Made by a program: the position numbers and the translations under genes. Below the pieces are notes generated by a model. It did not search any database and had not been told where the DNA came from. It worked only from the letters and a program-made list of their open reading frames with translations. Of a stretch of DNA of 33,904 nt, positions 15,464-23,736 are shown piece after piece. The DNA comes from Phascolarctobacterium_A sp034086985 (GTDB lineage: Bacteria; Bacillota; Negativicutes; Acidaminococcales; Acidaminococcaceae), in contig JAXDZG010000006.1 in assembly GCA_034086985.1 (NCBI GenBank), positions 1-33,904 of the forward strand. The letters run 5' to 3'. The number at the start of each line of letters is the position of its first letter. Positions within the stretch are counted from its first letter, which is position 1.

Positions 15464-16867
15464 ATGTTTGCAAGTATCGTTGGCGCAATCAGTAATTTTA
15501 TGTACAGCTATCTTTTAATCGTGATGCTAGTAGCTGTGGGCCTTTACTACACTCTGCGCACCCGCTTGGTGCAGCTGCGCATGTTTAGGGAGACTATTCG
15601 CGTTATTTTGGAAAAGCCCATAGGCGAGCACGCCGTTTCTTCCTTCCAGGCCTTGATGGTCTCCACTGCATCCCGCGTTGGCACGGGTAATATTATCGGT
15701 ATTTCCACTGCCATTTGCTTGGGCGGTTATGGCGCTGTGTTTTGGATGTGGGTTATTGCCATTGTAGGCGGTGCCTCTGCCTTTATCGAAAGCACCTTGG
15801 CTCAGATTTATAAAAAGCGCGGTGAGCATGGCAGCTATGGTGGCCCTGCCTATTATATCGAGGCTGCGCTGGGTAGCAGAGCTTTGGCCGTTATCTTCAG
15901 CATCGCTTTGATTGCTACCTATGGCGTGGGCTTTAATATGCTCTGCGCTTATAATCTGCAGTCCACCTTTATTGCTTATTCCTTCTATAATCCTGAGACC
16001 ACTCCCTGGATTATCGGTGGTGTTTTGGCTGTTTTGGTAGGCTATTGCCTCTTCGGCGGTGGTCGTCGCGTAATCTTAGCCACGTCTACCCTGGTGCCGA
16101 TTATGGGCGTTATCTACATTTCTGTAGCCTTTGTTTTGACGCTTATCAATATCAATCAGCTGCCCGCTGTTTTGGGCAAAATCTTCAGCCAAGCCTTTGA
16201 TTTTCAGGCTATCTTCTCCGGCTTTGCCGGCTCCTGCGTGATGTTCGGTATCAAGCGTGGCCTGTACTCCAACGAGGCCGGTGTAGGCTCCGCACCTAAC
16301 GCTGCCGCTGCTGCGGATGTATCCCATCCCGTAAAGCAGGGCTTGGTACAAATGCTGTCCGTATTTATCGACACCCTTTTAATCTGCACCGCTACTGCCT
16401 TTATGTGCATGACCTCCGGCGTGGAGCCTGTGAAGGAATTGGCCGGTGCGCCCTATGTACAGACTGCGCTGGCTGTTTCCATGGGCGGCGTAGCTAAGGT
16501 GTTCATTACTGTGTCCATGGTGCTCTTTGCTTTCACCACTTTGCTGGGTAATTTGTACTATGTTGACAACTGCTTTGCCTACATTATGAAGGCAGTGCCC
16601 GGTCCTACTTTTAATATGGTTTATCGCCTTATTGCCTGCGTGGTTATCTTTATCGGTGCCGGCTCCAGCATGGGACTCATGTGGGACTTGGCCGATGTGC
16701 TCATGGGCTGCATGGCCATCATTAACCTGCCCGTAATTTGTATGCTGGGTGGGCCCGCTCTGAAGGCTATGGACGACTACTCTGAGCAACGTGAAGCAGG
16801 CAAAAATCCTGTTTTCGTGGCGCGTTCCATTGGTATTACCCAAAAACTGGATTATTGGCAGGAGTAA
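15464..16867 (+). CDS. AGCS family sodium/alanine (glycine) symporter
   Basis: Inner-membrane symporter of 467 aa with about 10-11 hydrophobic segments that takes up alanine or glycine with Na+. The family signatures are clear: RVGTGNIIGISTAI (71-84), FWMWVIAIVGGASAFIEST, the GGPAYYIE loop, and FGIKRGLYSNEAGVGSAPNA. GGGGAGG (15450-15456) fixes the ATG at 15464; a TTG directly before it is in frame but too close to the site. The gene has its own promoter and terminator. The substrate within the family cannot be told from sequence. Confidence 0.92.
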   Translation: MFASIVGAISNFMYSYLLIVMLVAVGLYYTLRTRLVQLRMFRETIRVILEKPIGEHAVSSFQALMVSTASRVGTGNIIGISTAICLGGYGAVFWMWVIAIVGGASAFIESTLAQIYKKRGEHGSYGGPAYYIEAALGSRALAVIFSIALIATYGVGFNMLCAYNLQSTFIAYSFYNPETTPWIIGGVLAVLVGYCLFGGGRRVILATSTLVPIMGVIYISVAFVLTLININQLPAVLGKIFSQAFDFQAIFSGFAGSCVMFGIKRGLYSNEAGVGSAPNAAAAADVSHPVKQGLVQMLSVFIDTLLICTATAFMCMTSGVEPVKELAGAPYVQTALAVSMGGVAKVFITVSMVLFAFTTLLGNLYYVDNCFAYIMKAVPGPTFNMVYRLIACVVIFIGAGSSMGLMWDLADVLMGCMAIINLPVICMLGGPALKAMDDYSEQREAGKNPVFVARSIGITQKLDYWQE

Positions 16868-16896
16868 AATTTAATATACTTTAATTTGAGCTAAAT

Positions 16897-16941
16897 ATTG
16901 CGGCTGATACTTCTTTACAGGAGAAGCAGCCGCAATTTTTT
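16897..16941 (+). terminator. Terminator after the AGCS gene
   Basis: ATTGCGGCTG (16897-16906) pairs with CAGCCGCAAT (16927-16936), followed by five T; an inner CTTC/GAAG pairing shortens the loop. Confidence 0.9.
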
Positions 16942-16978
16942 ACAAATATTTTTTGTCAGCTAGCAGTAAAAATCCGAT

Positions 16979-16997
16979 TTGTGTAGAATATACACTA
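16979..16997 (+). promoter_or_regulatory. Palindrome at the hdr-flx promoter region
   Basis: GTGTA-GAATA-TACAC (16981-16995) is a perfect inverted repeat, inside TTGTG-N9-CACTA, which is close to the Rex consensus TTGTG-N8-CACAA. It overlaps a -10-like TAGAAT (16984-16989), 69 bp before the hdrB start. Control by NADH-sensing Rex would make sense for this operon but is speculative. Confidence 0.3.
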
Positions 16998-17057
16998 GGA
17001 AAAGCAATTTTGGGTCAAGGTTGTTTATTGTTTTTATGCCTCAAAGGAGGGAATGCA

Positions 17058-17855
17058 ATGATTTATAATTATTATCCTGGCTGTACGCTTTCTACGAAGG
17101 CGCAGAAGCTGGATAGGGCTGCGCGGCGTGCGGCTGAAGCCTTGGGCTTCCCCTTGGTAGAGCTGCCCCAGTGGCAATGCTGCGGTGCTGTATATCCCAT
17201 GGCTCCAGATGCTATTGCGGAGCGACTCAGCGCCGTGCGGGCGTTGGCGGCAGCCAAGGCTAATGGTGGTGTGCTGGTAACATTGTGCAGTGCTTGCCAT
17301 CATGTGCTCAAGCGTGTGAATAATGATATGGCTACGAAGCCTGAAATCGCAGCCAAGGTGAATGCTTATCTACAGCTGGAGGAGCCCTATCAGGGTGAAA
17401 CCAAGGTTTTGCATTATCTGGAGGTTTTGCGTGACCACATTGGTTGGACAGAATTGGCAAAACACGTTACTAATCCCTTGAAAGGGTGTTCTGTAGGTGC
17501 TTATTATGGTTGTATGCTGCTCAGACCGGGACAAGTAATGGCCATGGATGACCCTGAACGTCCTAGAATTTTGGAGGACTTTCTTAAAGCCTTAGGTGCT
17601 ACGCCAGTAGAGTATGCTATGCGCAACGAGTGCTGCGCAGGTTATTTGGCTATTACCAACAAAGCCATGTGTGAGCGGATGGTGGGTGAAATCAAGGGTA
17701 ATGCAGCTAGCTGCGGTGCTCAAAAGCTGATTACGGCCTGTCCCCTGTGTGCTTATAATTTAGTGTCTAACGCTGAGGCTAATACCCTTCCCGTAGCTTA
17801 TTTTACAGAGCTTTTGGCAGATGCCCTGGGTGTGGCTGAAGGAGGTGCAGAATAA
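17058..17855 (+). CDS. hdrB: Heterodisulfide reductase subunit B (two CCG domains)
   Basis: A 265-aa cytoplasmic protein that in the family holds the two noncubane [4Fe-4S] clusters which reduce a disulfide. Both cysteine-rich CCG motifs are complete. The first is Cys9, Cys41-Cys42, Cys77, Cys80 (spacing C-X31-CC-X34-CXXC). The second is Cys152, Cys192-Cys193, Cys228, Cys231. The AAAGGAGGG at 17043-17051 selects the ATG at 17058 (MIYNYYPGCTLS) over in-frame upstream starts. It is the first gene of the operon; the next gene overlaps its stop (TAATG). The disulfide substrate in a bacterium without coenzyme M is unknown; DsrC-like proteins or direct transfer to a partner are alternatives. Confidence 0.93.
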   Translation: MIYNYYPGCTLSTKAQKLDRAARRAAEALGFPLVELPQWQCCGAVYPMAPDAIAERLSAVRALAAAKANGGVLVTLCSACHHVLKRVNNDMATKPEIAAKVNAYLQLEEPYQGETKVLHYLEVLRDHIGWTELAKHVTNPLKGCSVGAYYGCMLLRPGQVMAMDDPERPRILEDFLKALGATPVEYAMRNECCAGYLAITNKAMCERMVGEIKGNAASCGAQKLITACPLCAYNLVSNAEANTLPVAYFTELLADALGVAEGGAE

Positions 17856-18244
17856 TGGAGTTAACCGGAAAAGAATTGGCTGCTCAGTTGCTGCGTCTCT
17901 CCGGCACGGACGTAAGCCGCTGCATCCAATGCGGTCGTTGCAGTGCCACCTGCCCCATGGGAGATAAGATGGATCTGCTGCCCAGCCGTATGGTGTGGGA
18001 GCTAATTAATGGCAACGGTGAAGAAATGCTGGCAGCTCGTTCGCCCTGGATTTGTTTGTCCTGCATGGCCTGCGAGCAGCGCTGTCCCCGTGGCGTGAGC
18101 CCCTGCGCTGTTATGGAGGCTACTCGTTTGGTAAGTATTCGCCGGCAGGGCGGCAACCGCCTGACGCCCGAGGCGCTGGAGCATTATCCTGCGGACATGC
18201 CCCAGCAGGCTTTAGTAGCAGCCTTTAGAAAATACAATAAATAG
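17855..18244 (+). CDS. hdrC: Heterodisulfide reductase subunit C
   Basis: A 129-aa soluble ferredoxin-like subunit that relays electrons from HdrA to HdrB. Two [4Fe-4S] motifs are visible: Cys23, 26, 29, 33 (CIQCGRCSATCP) and Cys67, 70, 73, 77 (CLSCMACEQRCP). It lacks the membrane-anchor segment seen in HdrDE-type systems. Start and stop overlap with hdrB (TAATG) and an 11-bp gap with its own ribosome binding site precedes hdrA, so translation of the subunits is coupled. Confidence 0.93.
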   Translation: MELTGKELAAQLLRLSGTDVSRCIQCGRCSATCPMGDKMDLLPSRMVWELINGNGEEMLAARSPWICLSCMACEQRCPRGVSPCAVMEATRLVSIRRQGGNRLTPEALEHYPADMPQQALVAAFRKYNK

Positions 18245-18255
18245 GAGGTGTCCTC

Positions 18256-20244
18256 GTGCAAAAAATAGGTGTTTTTGTTTGTTGGTGTGGCAGCAATATC
18301 GCCGGCACGGTGGATGTTGCCCAAGTAGTGGAGGCGGTGCGTCAGGTGCCTGACGTGGCCTACGCCATTGATTATAAATATATGTGCTCGGAGCAGGGTC
18401 AGGAAATAATTCGTAACGCTGTGCACGATTACAAGCTGGATCGAATTGTAGTTTGCTCCTGCTCACCCCGCATGCACGAAGCCACCTTCCGTAAGTGTGC
18501 GGAAAGCGTGGGCATTAACTCATATATGGTGGAGATTGCCAATATCCGTGAGCAGTGCTCCTGGGTATTGAAGGATAAGGCCGAGGCAACAGCGAAGGCA
18601 ATTAAGCTGGCGAAGGCAGCTATTGCCAAGGTACGCTTTAACAGTCCTCTGCACGCAGGGCAGAGCGATGTGGTAAAGCGGGCGCTGGTCATTGGCGGCG
18701 GTATCGCCGGCATCCAAACAGCGCTGGATATTGCCGAGGCCGGTTATAAAGTGGATATTGTGGAAAAGGAGCCCACCATCGGTGGGCGCATGGCGCAACT
18801 GGATAAAACCTTCCCGACTTTGGACTGCAGTGCCTGCATTTTAACGCCGAAGATGGTGGATGCGGCCCAGCATGAAAATATTACTCTCTACACCTATAGC
18901 GAGGTGGAGCAGGTAAGTGGTTATGTGGGCAATTTTGCGGTGACCATCCGCAAAAAGGCTCGCAGCGTGAAGGCGGATATGTGCAGCGGCTGCGGCATTT
19001 GCACGGAAAAATGTCCCTCTCGCAGAACTCCCAGCGAGTTTGATATGGAGCTGAAAAATCGCGGTGCCATCTATATTCCCTTTGCCCAAGCTATTCCCAA
19101 GGTGCCTGTTATCGATAGAGAAGCCTGCATAAAGTTTAAAACAGGCAAATGCGGCATCTGCTCCAAGGTTTGTCCCTGCGAGGCCATCGATTATGCGCAG
19201 CAGGATGAATTGGTTACAGAAAAATACGGTGCCATCGTGCTGGCCACGGGCTTTGAAATGATTAATTTAGATAAATTCACTGACCTAGGCTGGGGCATGA
19301 GCAAGGATGTTATTTCCTCCCTGCAGCTGGAGCGCCTGACCAATGCGGCGGGTCCTACCGAGGGCCATTTGGTGTGCCCTTCCAGTGGTAAGGAGCCCAA
19401 GAAGGTAGTTATTGTGTCCTGCGTTGGCTCCCGCGATACCACCGAGCGCGGTAAGACCTATTGCAGCAAGATTTGCTGCATGTACAACGCTAAGCACGCT
19501 ATGTACATTCGCGAAAAATATCCCAATGTGGATGTCACCGTCTTTTATATTGATGTGCGTACCCCTGGCAAGGGCTTTGACGAGTTCTATCGTCGTGCTG
19601 TAGAGGAATATGGCGTGCATTATGTGCGTGGACAGGTGGGCAAGGTTGTAGTGGATGGGGACGGCAAGCTCACTGTATTCGCCAGCGATTTAAATAGTGG
19701 CAAGCATTTGATGCTCTTCCCGGATTTGGTAGTTCTAGCTGGTGCTGTGAAGCCTAGCCCCGACGCTCGCAAGCTGGCCACTATGCTCACAGCAAGCATC
19801 GACAATGACGACTTTTATGTAGAGGCTCATCCCAAGCTGCGTCCTGTGGAAAGCCCCACCGCCGGTGTTTTCCTTTCCGGCATGTGCCAGGGGCCCAAGG
19901 ATATTCCTGAGACTGTTTCCCAAGCGGGGGCTGCGGCAGCGAAGGTGATTGGCTTACTGGCTAAGGATCATCTAGAGACCAATCCCTGCACAGCCATGTG
20001 CCACGAAAATATTTGCAGTGGCTGTAAGACCTGCGCTCATGTGTGCCCCTATGGCGCTATTTCCTATGAGACAAAGCAGGTTATTACCTTGGCCGGCACC
20101 CGCGAAAATCGCACGGTTGCCGTGGTCAACGACGCCCTGTGCCAGGGCTGTGGTGCCTGCACCGTAGCCTGCCCCAGCACGGCTATGGACCTCAAGGGCT
20201 TTACTAATGAACAAATTTTGGCAGAGGTGGATGCATTATGTTAG
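18256..20244 (+). CDS. hdrA: Heterodisulfide reductase subunit A (bifurcating flavoprotein)
   Basis: A 662-aa flavoprotein, full length for HdrA, which carries the bifurcating FAD. In order: an N-terminal iron-sulfur domain with scattered Cys (CWCGSN, CSEQGQE, CSCSPRMHE), the FAD-binding region starting GGGIAGIQTALDIAEAGYK (147-165) with IGGRMAQLDKTFPTLDC, a di-cluster insert (Cys243, 246, 249, 253 and a second set from Cys291), the rest of the flavin domain, and a C-terminal ferredoxin domain with CSGCKTCAHVCP and CQGCGACTVACP. It starts with GTG behind AGGAGG. It overlaps flxD by 7 bp. No fused MvhD or NAD domain is present; those parts are encoded separately downstream. Confidence 0.95.
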   Translation: MQKIGVFVCWCGSNIAGTVDVAQVVEAVRQVPDVAYAIDYKYMCSEQGQEIIRNAVHDYKLDRIVVCSCSPRMHEATFRKCAESVGINSYMVEIANIREQCSWVLKDKAEATAKAIKLAKAAIAKVRFNSPLHAGQSDVVKRALVIGGGIAGIQTALDIAEAGYKVDIVEKEPTIGGRMAQLDKTFPTLDCSACILTPKMVDAAQHENITLYTYSEVEQVSGYVGNFAVTIRKKARSVKADMCSGCGICTEKCPSRRTPSEFDMELKNRGAIYIPFAQAIPKVPVIDREACIKFKTGKCGICSKVCPCEAIDYAQQDELVTEKYGAIVLATGFEMINLDKFTDLGWGMSKDVISSLQLERLTNAAGPTEGHLVCPSSGKEPKKVVIVSCVGSRDTTERGKTYCSKICCMYNAKHAMYIREKYPNVDVTVFYIDVRTPGKGFDEFYRRAVEEYGVHYVRGQVGKVVVDGDGKLTVFASDLNSGKHLMLFPDLVVLAGAVKPSPDARKLATMLTASIDNDDFYVEAHPKLRPVESPTAGVFLSGMCQGPKDIPETVSQAGAAAAKVIGLLAKDHLETNPCTAMCHENICSGCKTCAHVCPYGAISYETKQVITLAGTRENRTVAVVNDALCQGCGACTVACPSTAMDLKGFTNEQILAEVDALC

Positions 20245-20675
20245 AAAACGACACCTATGAACCGAAAATCGTGGCCTTTTGCTGCAATTGGTGCAGCTAC
20301 GCCGGCGCCGACGGCGCCGGCACGGCCCGCAAAAATTACCCCGCCAACATCAAAATCATCAAGGTTCCCTGCTCCTGCAGGGTTAATCCCTTGTTCATCC
20401 TGCGGGCCTTCGCTCGCGGCGCCGATGGTGTCATCCTCTGTGGCTGTCATCCCGGTGATTGCCATTACACCACGGGCAATTATTTCACCAGGCGCCGCAT
20501 GACGCTGCTTTTAGGCATGCTCAATTATTTGGGCGTGGCCGGTGACCGCTTTAGAGTGGAATGGGTCAGCGCCGCCGAGGGCGCGCGCTTTGCCCAGGTG
20601 ATGAATGATTTTGCGGAGCATATTGCTGCGCTGGGAGAAAATGTAAAGTTGAGGGATTTGCGATGCGCGAAATAA
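20238..20675 (+). CDS. flxD: MvhD/FlxD-type electron transfer subunit
   Basis: A 145-aa protein of the methyl-viologen-reducing hydrogenase delta (MvhD) family, which carries a [2Fe-2S] cluster and connects an electron-input module to HdrA. Visible cysteines: FCCNWCSYAGADGAG (15, 16, 19), CSCR (45, 47) and CGCHPGDCHY (68, 70, 75). Here it sits between hdrA and the flavin oxidoreductase genes and overlaps both neighbours (7 bp with hdrA, 13 bp with flxC). The order hdrA-flxD-flxC-flxB-flxA is the one known from HdrABC-FlxABCD clusters in sulfate reducers. Confidence 0.92.
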   Translation: MLENDTYEPKIVAFCCNWCSYAGADGAGTARKNYPANIKIIKVPCSCRVNPLFILRAFARGADGVILCGCHPGDCHYTTGNYFTRRRMTLLLGMLNYLGVAGDRFRVEWVSAAEGARFAQVMNDFAEHIAALGENVKLRDLRCAK

Positions 20676-21649
20676 AAAAGCTGATGCAGGACAAGGCCGC
20701 AGAGCTTTTGGCCAGCGGCGCTGTGGACAGGGTACTGGCTTGGCGCAGCGGCGAATTCTTTTATGATAACGCTCCCGCCTTTTTTAGCAAGGCTGAGGAG
20801 TGCGCAGAAATCGTCTATGACGAGTTCTGTCCTGCCAATTTATGTAAATATCTTATCCAAACCAGTCGCAAGGGCCTCAAGACCGCAGTTTTCCTCAAGC
20901 CCTGCGACACCTATGGCGTGAACCAATTGCTGAAGGATAATCGCATTCAACGCCAGCTTGTGCACGCAATTGGCACGCCCTGTAGCGGTATGCTGGATAT
21001 CAAAAAGATTAAGGCTGCCGGTGCCAAGGCCATTGTGAAGGTGGAGGCAGAGGGTGACAAGGTTTTGGTGACCACTGCTTTAGGAGAAGTAACCTTGAAC
21101 AAGGCTGATGTGCTTTTGGATAAGTGCATCATGTGCAAGGGCAATGAGTATAAAATCGCTGATGAGGAGCTTGGTGAAAAATTAGCTACTCCAGAATTTA
21201 CAGGCGATAAATTTGCCGGTGTGAAGGCTATCGAGGCCATGAGCGATGAGGAACGCTTTGCCTTCTGGCAGCAGGAGCTCAGTAAATGCATTCGCTGTAA
21301 CGCTTGCCGTGATATTTGCCCCGCCTGCACCTGTGAGCAATGTATTTTTGATCATCCTCAGTCCTCTGTGGCTGGCAAGGCCTATGCGGACCCGGTGGAG
21401 GAGCAGCTCTTCCACATCATCCGCGCTTATCATGTGGCCGGACGCTGCGTGGGCTGCGGCGAGTGTGCCCGCGTGTGCCCTCAGGGCGTAAAGCTGGGCC
21501 TGTTGAATATGAAATTTATGAAGGATATCAACACCTTCTTCGGCCCTTATCAGGCCGGCGCTGATGCGGAGACGCCTGCGCCCCAGGTTGATTATAAGCT
21601 TAGTGACCACGAGGTTGATGTAGCAGTGGCAGTGAAAGGAGGCAAATAG
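20663..21649 (+). CDS. flxC: FlxC-like iron-sulfur subunit
   Basis: A 328-aa protein with an N-terminal alpha/beta region like the FrhB/HydB superfamily (FLKPCDTYGVNQLL, CIMCKG) and a C-terminal di-cluster ferredoxin region: Cys209, 212, 215, 219 with extra cysteines (CTCEQC), and Cys262, 265, 268, 272 (CVGCGECARVCP). It is predicted to pass electrons between FlxA/FlxB and FlxD. Overlap with flxD and a 1-nt gap to flxB show tight coupling. The letter (FlxC rather than FlxB) rests on gene order. Confidence 0.82.
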   Translation: MREIKKLMQDKAAELLASGAVDRVLAWRSGEFFYDNAPAFFSKAEECAEIVYDEFCPANLCKYLIQTSRKGLKTAVFLKPCDTYGVNQLLKDNRIQRQLVHAIGTPCSGMLDIKKIKAAGAKAIVKVEAEGDKVLVTTALGEVTLNKADVLLDKCIMCKGNEYKIADEELGEKLATPEFTGDKFAGVKAIEAMSDEERFAFWQQELSKCIRCNACRDICPACTCEQCIFDHPQSSVAGKAYADPVEEQLFHIIRAYHVAGRCVGCGECARVCPQGVKLGLLNMKFMKDINTFFGPYQAGADAETPAPQVDYKLSDHEVDVAVAVKGGK

Positions 21650-21650
21650 G

Positions 21651-22688
21651 ATGTACAAAATTAGTAAGGAAAATTTGCCCAAGCTCTACGCTGCTTTAAA
21701 TGAGCAAGGTAAGCTTTTATTGCCCTGTCTAAACAAGGCTGGTAAGGTGGATTTTGCTCCCTACGCTGCTGATGTTCAGGTGGCATTGGAGGCTTCCCTG
21801 ACCTCGCGCTCCGCTAAGGATGTGTTCTTCCCTCAAGTGGAGCAGCTGCTGAAATTTCAAGTAGAGGGCAAGAAGCTTTCTTTGGAGCAGATTTTACCCA
21901 GTGAGGAGACTGTTATCGTTTTGGGCGTGCGCGCCTGCGATGCACGCAGCTTTGACATTTTAGATAGAGTATTTTTAAAGGAGCCAGTGGACTCTTATTA
22001 TGCGGCTCGTCGTAAAAACACTGTGCTCATCGGCTTAGGCTGCAGTGCACCTGAGGAGACCTGCTTCTGCCATGCCTTTGGCATCGATGCCACGAAGCCT
22101 GAGACGGATGTGCAGACCTGGCTTGTTGAGGACGCTTTGTTCTGGCAGCCTGTGACGACCAAGGGCGAGAAGCTTACTGCAAAGCTAAGCTCCTTGCTGG
22201 AGGAAGCTAGCGATAGCAAGCCCGTTGAAGAGCAAGCGGTTATGACGCAGAAGATTTTGAGCGTGCTACCCTTGCATGACTTCAAATTTAACGACAAGTT
22301 ACCTGCCAAGGAACTCGCGGTGTTCAACAGTAAGGTCTGGGAGAAGCTGGCACCAAGCTGCTTATCCTGCTGCACCTGCACCTATGTGTGCCCCACCTGT
22401 CACTGTTATGATATTCGCGATTATGAAGTAGCCGAGGGCAAAACAGAGCGCTTCCGCTGCTGGGATAGCTGCATGGTGAGCGATTTTACCAAGATGGCTC
22501 ATGGCAATCCTCGCAAGAGTCGCTTGGAGCGCTTCCGTCAGCGTTATATGCATAAGCTGGTTTATTATCCCGAAAATAACGAGGGCATTTATTCCTGCGT
22601 GGGCTGCGGTCGTTGCCTGCAAAAATGCCCGGTAAATTTAAATATTGTGAAGGTAGCCAAAGCATTGGAGGTGAGCGACGATGTGTAA
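21651..22688 (+). CDS. flxB: FlxB-like iron-sulfur subunit (sulfhydrogenase beta-like)
   Basis: A 345-aa protein of the 4Fe-4S dicluster, HydB-like family. The middle holds the conserved VIVLGVRACDARSFDILDRV; the C-terminal half has two clusters, Cys237, 240, 243, 247 (CLSCCTCTYVCP) and Cys316, 319, 322, 326 (CVGCGRCLQKCP). In NiFe sulfhydrogenases and Flx complexes this subunit carries electrons from the NAD(P)H-binding flavoprotein. It overlaps flxA by 8 bp. Confidence 0.85.
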   Translation: MYKISKENLPKLYAALNEQGKLLLPCLNKAGKVDFAPYAADVQVALEASLTSRSAKDVFFPQVEQLLKFQVEGKKLSLEQILPSEETVIVLGVRACDARSFDILDRVFLKEPVDSYYAARRKNTVLIGLGCSAPEETCFCHAFGIDATKPETDVQTWLVEDALFWQPVTTKGEKLTAKLSSLLEEASDSKPVEEQAVMTQKILSVLPLHDFKFNDKLPAKELAVFNSKVWEKLAPSCLSCCTCTYVCPTCHCYDIRDYEVAEGKTERFRCWDSCMVSDFTKMAHGNPRKSRLERFRQRYMHKLVYYPENNEGIYSCVGCGRCLQKCPVNLNIVKVAKALEVSDDV

Positions 22689-23517
22689 TTGCCGTGATAC
22701 TTTAATTCCCATGATTGGCGTGATTACTGATATTGTGGAGGAAACGGCGGATGTAAAAACCTTTAAGGTGGAGGCCTTGGGCGGGGGCAAGCTGTTTGAG
22801 CATATGCCTGGCCAATGTGCCATCCTGTCTGTGCCCGGTAAGGGCGAGGCGATTTTTTCCATCACCTCTTCTCCAACCAATGAAAAGTATATGGAATTTA
22901 GCATCAAGCGCTGTGGCAGCATTACGGATTTTCTCCATTTTGATGTGGAGGTGGGCCAGCAGATCGCTGTGCGCGGGCCCTATGGCAATCATTTCCCAGT
23001 TGAGGATAAGCTGAAGGGCAAGGATTTGCTCTTTATTGCCGGTGGCATTGGACTTGCTCCCCTGCGCAGTGTGCTCAATTATATGCTGGACAAGCGCGCC
23101 GATTATGGCTCTATTGATTTGGTCTATGGCGCCCGCAGCAAGGAAGACTTCGTGCGTTACGAGGAGCTTACGGAAATCTGGCCCAAGCAGCCCGCTACGA
23201 GAGTGCATTTGACCATCGACAGACCTCAGGAGGGCTGGGACGGTAATGTGGGCTTTGTGCCGGCTTATTTGCAGGCCTTGAAGTTTACGCCGGATAAGAC
23301 GGTGCTGCTCTGTGGCCCGCCGATTATGATTAAGCTTTGCCTAGCGGCATTAATCGAAATGGGCTTTAGCAAGAGTCAAGTGTACACCACCTTGGAGCTG
23401 CGCATGAAATGCGGTGTGGGCAAGTGCGGACGCTGCAATATTGGCAAAAAGTACGTCTGCAAGGACGGCCCGGTATTTACCTGCGACCAACTTGATGAGA
23501 TGCCTGATGAGTATTAA
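22681..23517 (+). CDS. flxA: FlxA-like FAD/NAD(P)H oxidoreductase
   Basis: A 278-aa ferredoxin-NADP reductase-like protein. The FAD domain shows SITSSPTN and GPYGNHFPV, the nucleotide-binding domain FIAGGIGLAPLRSVL, then LCGPPIMIKLC and the C-terminal [2Fe-2S] cysteines 244, 249, 252, 260 (CGVGKCGRCNIG). This is the architecture of HydG/DHOD-B-type subunits and it is the entry point for NADH or NADPH in HdrABC-FlxABCD systems (NADH is usual; the specificity is not decided here). It is the last overlapping gene of the block; the next operon gene follows after 219 bp holding repeat copy B. Confidence 0.9.
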   Translation: MCNCRDTLIPMIGVITDIVEETADVKTFKVEALGGGKLFEHMPGQCAILSVPGKGEAIFSITSSPTNEKYMEFSIKRCGSITDFLHFDVEVGQQIAVRGPYGNHFPVEDKLKGKDLLFIAGGIGLAPLRSVLNYMLDKRADYGSIDLVYGARSKEDFVRYEELTEIWPKQPATRVHLTIDRPQEGWDGNVGFVPAYLQALKFTPDKTVLLCGPPIMIKLCLAALIEMGFSKSQVYTTLELRMKCGVGKCGRCNIGKKYVCKDGPVFTCDQLDEMPDEY

Positions 23518-23526
23518 GTAATTGAG

Positions 23527-23713
23527 AATCAAATCATTAGCAAGCATCTGCTCAGCGAAATTTCTTAACGCGAATTTCGTGGGGTTCAATTGGCCTCTGC
23601 GGGGTACTATTTGTCTCGCAAAACAAGATACTTTTTCGAACCCTTGAGGCCATTGTACCAAGCCACTCATTCGCTAAAATTCCGATTCGCGATGCTTTGC
23701 TAATAATTTGATT
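23527..23713 (+). repeat. Dispersed palindromic element, copy B (short form)
   Basis: 187 bp. The outer inverted repeats are nearly perfect and differ from the other copies: AATCAAATCATTAGCAA at 23527 against TTGCTAATAATTTGATT ending at 23713, with GCATC/GATGC next. The inner pair GCGAAT/ATTCGC replaces the GCAAAT/ATTTGC of the other copies on both arms, a compensatory change. The conserved core is present; the internal module is absent. It fills the gap between flxA and the SdhB-like gene. Confidence 0.9.
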
Positions 23714-23736
23714 GCTATAGAGAGGAGAAAACTCTA

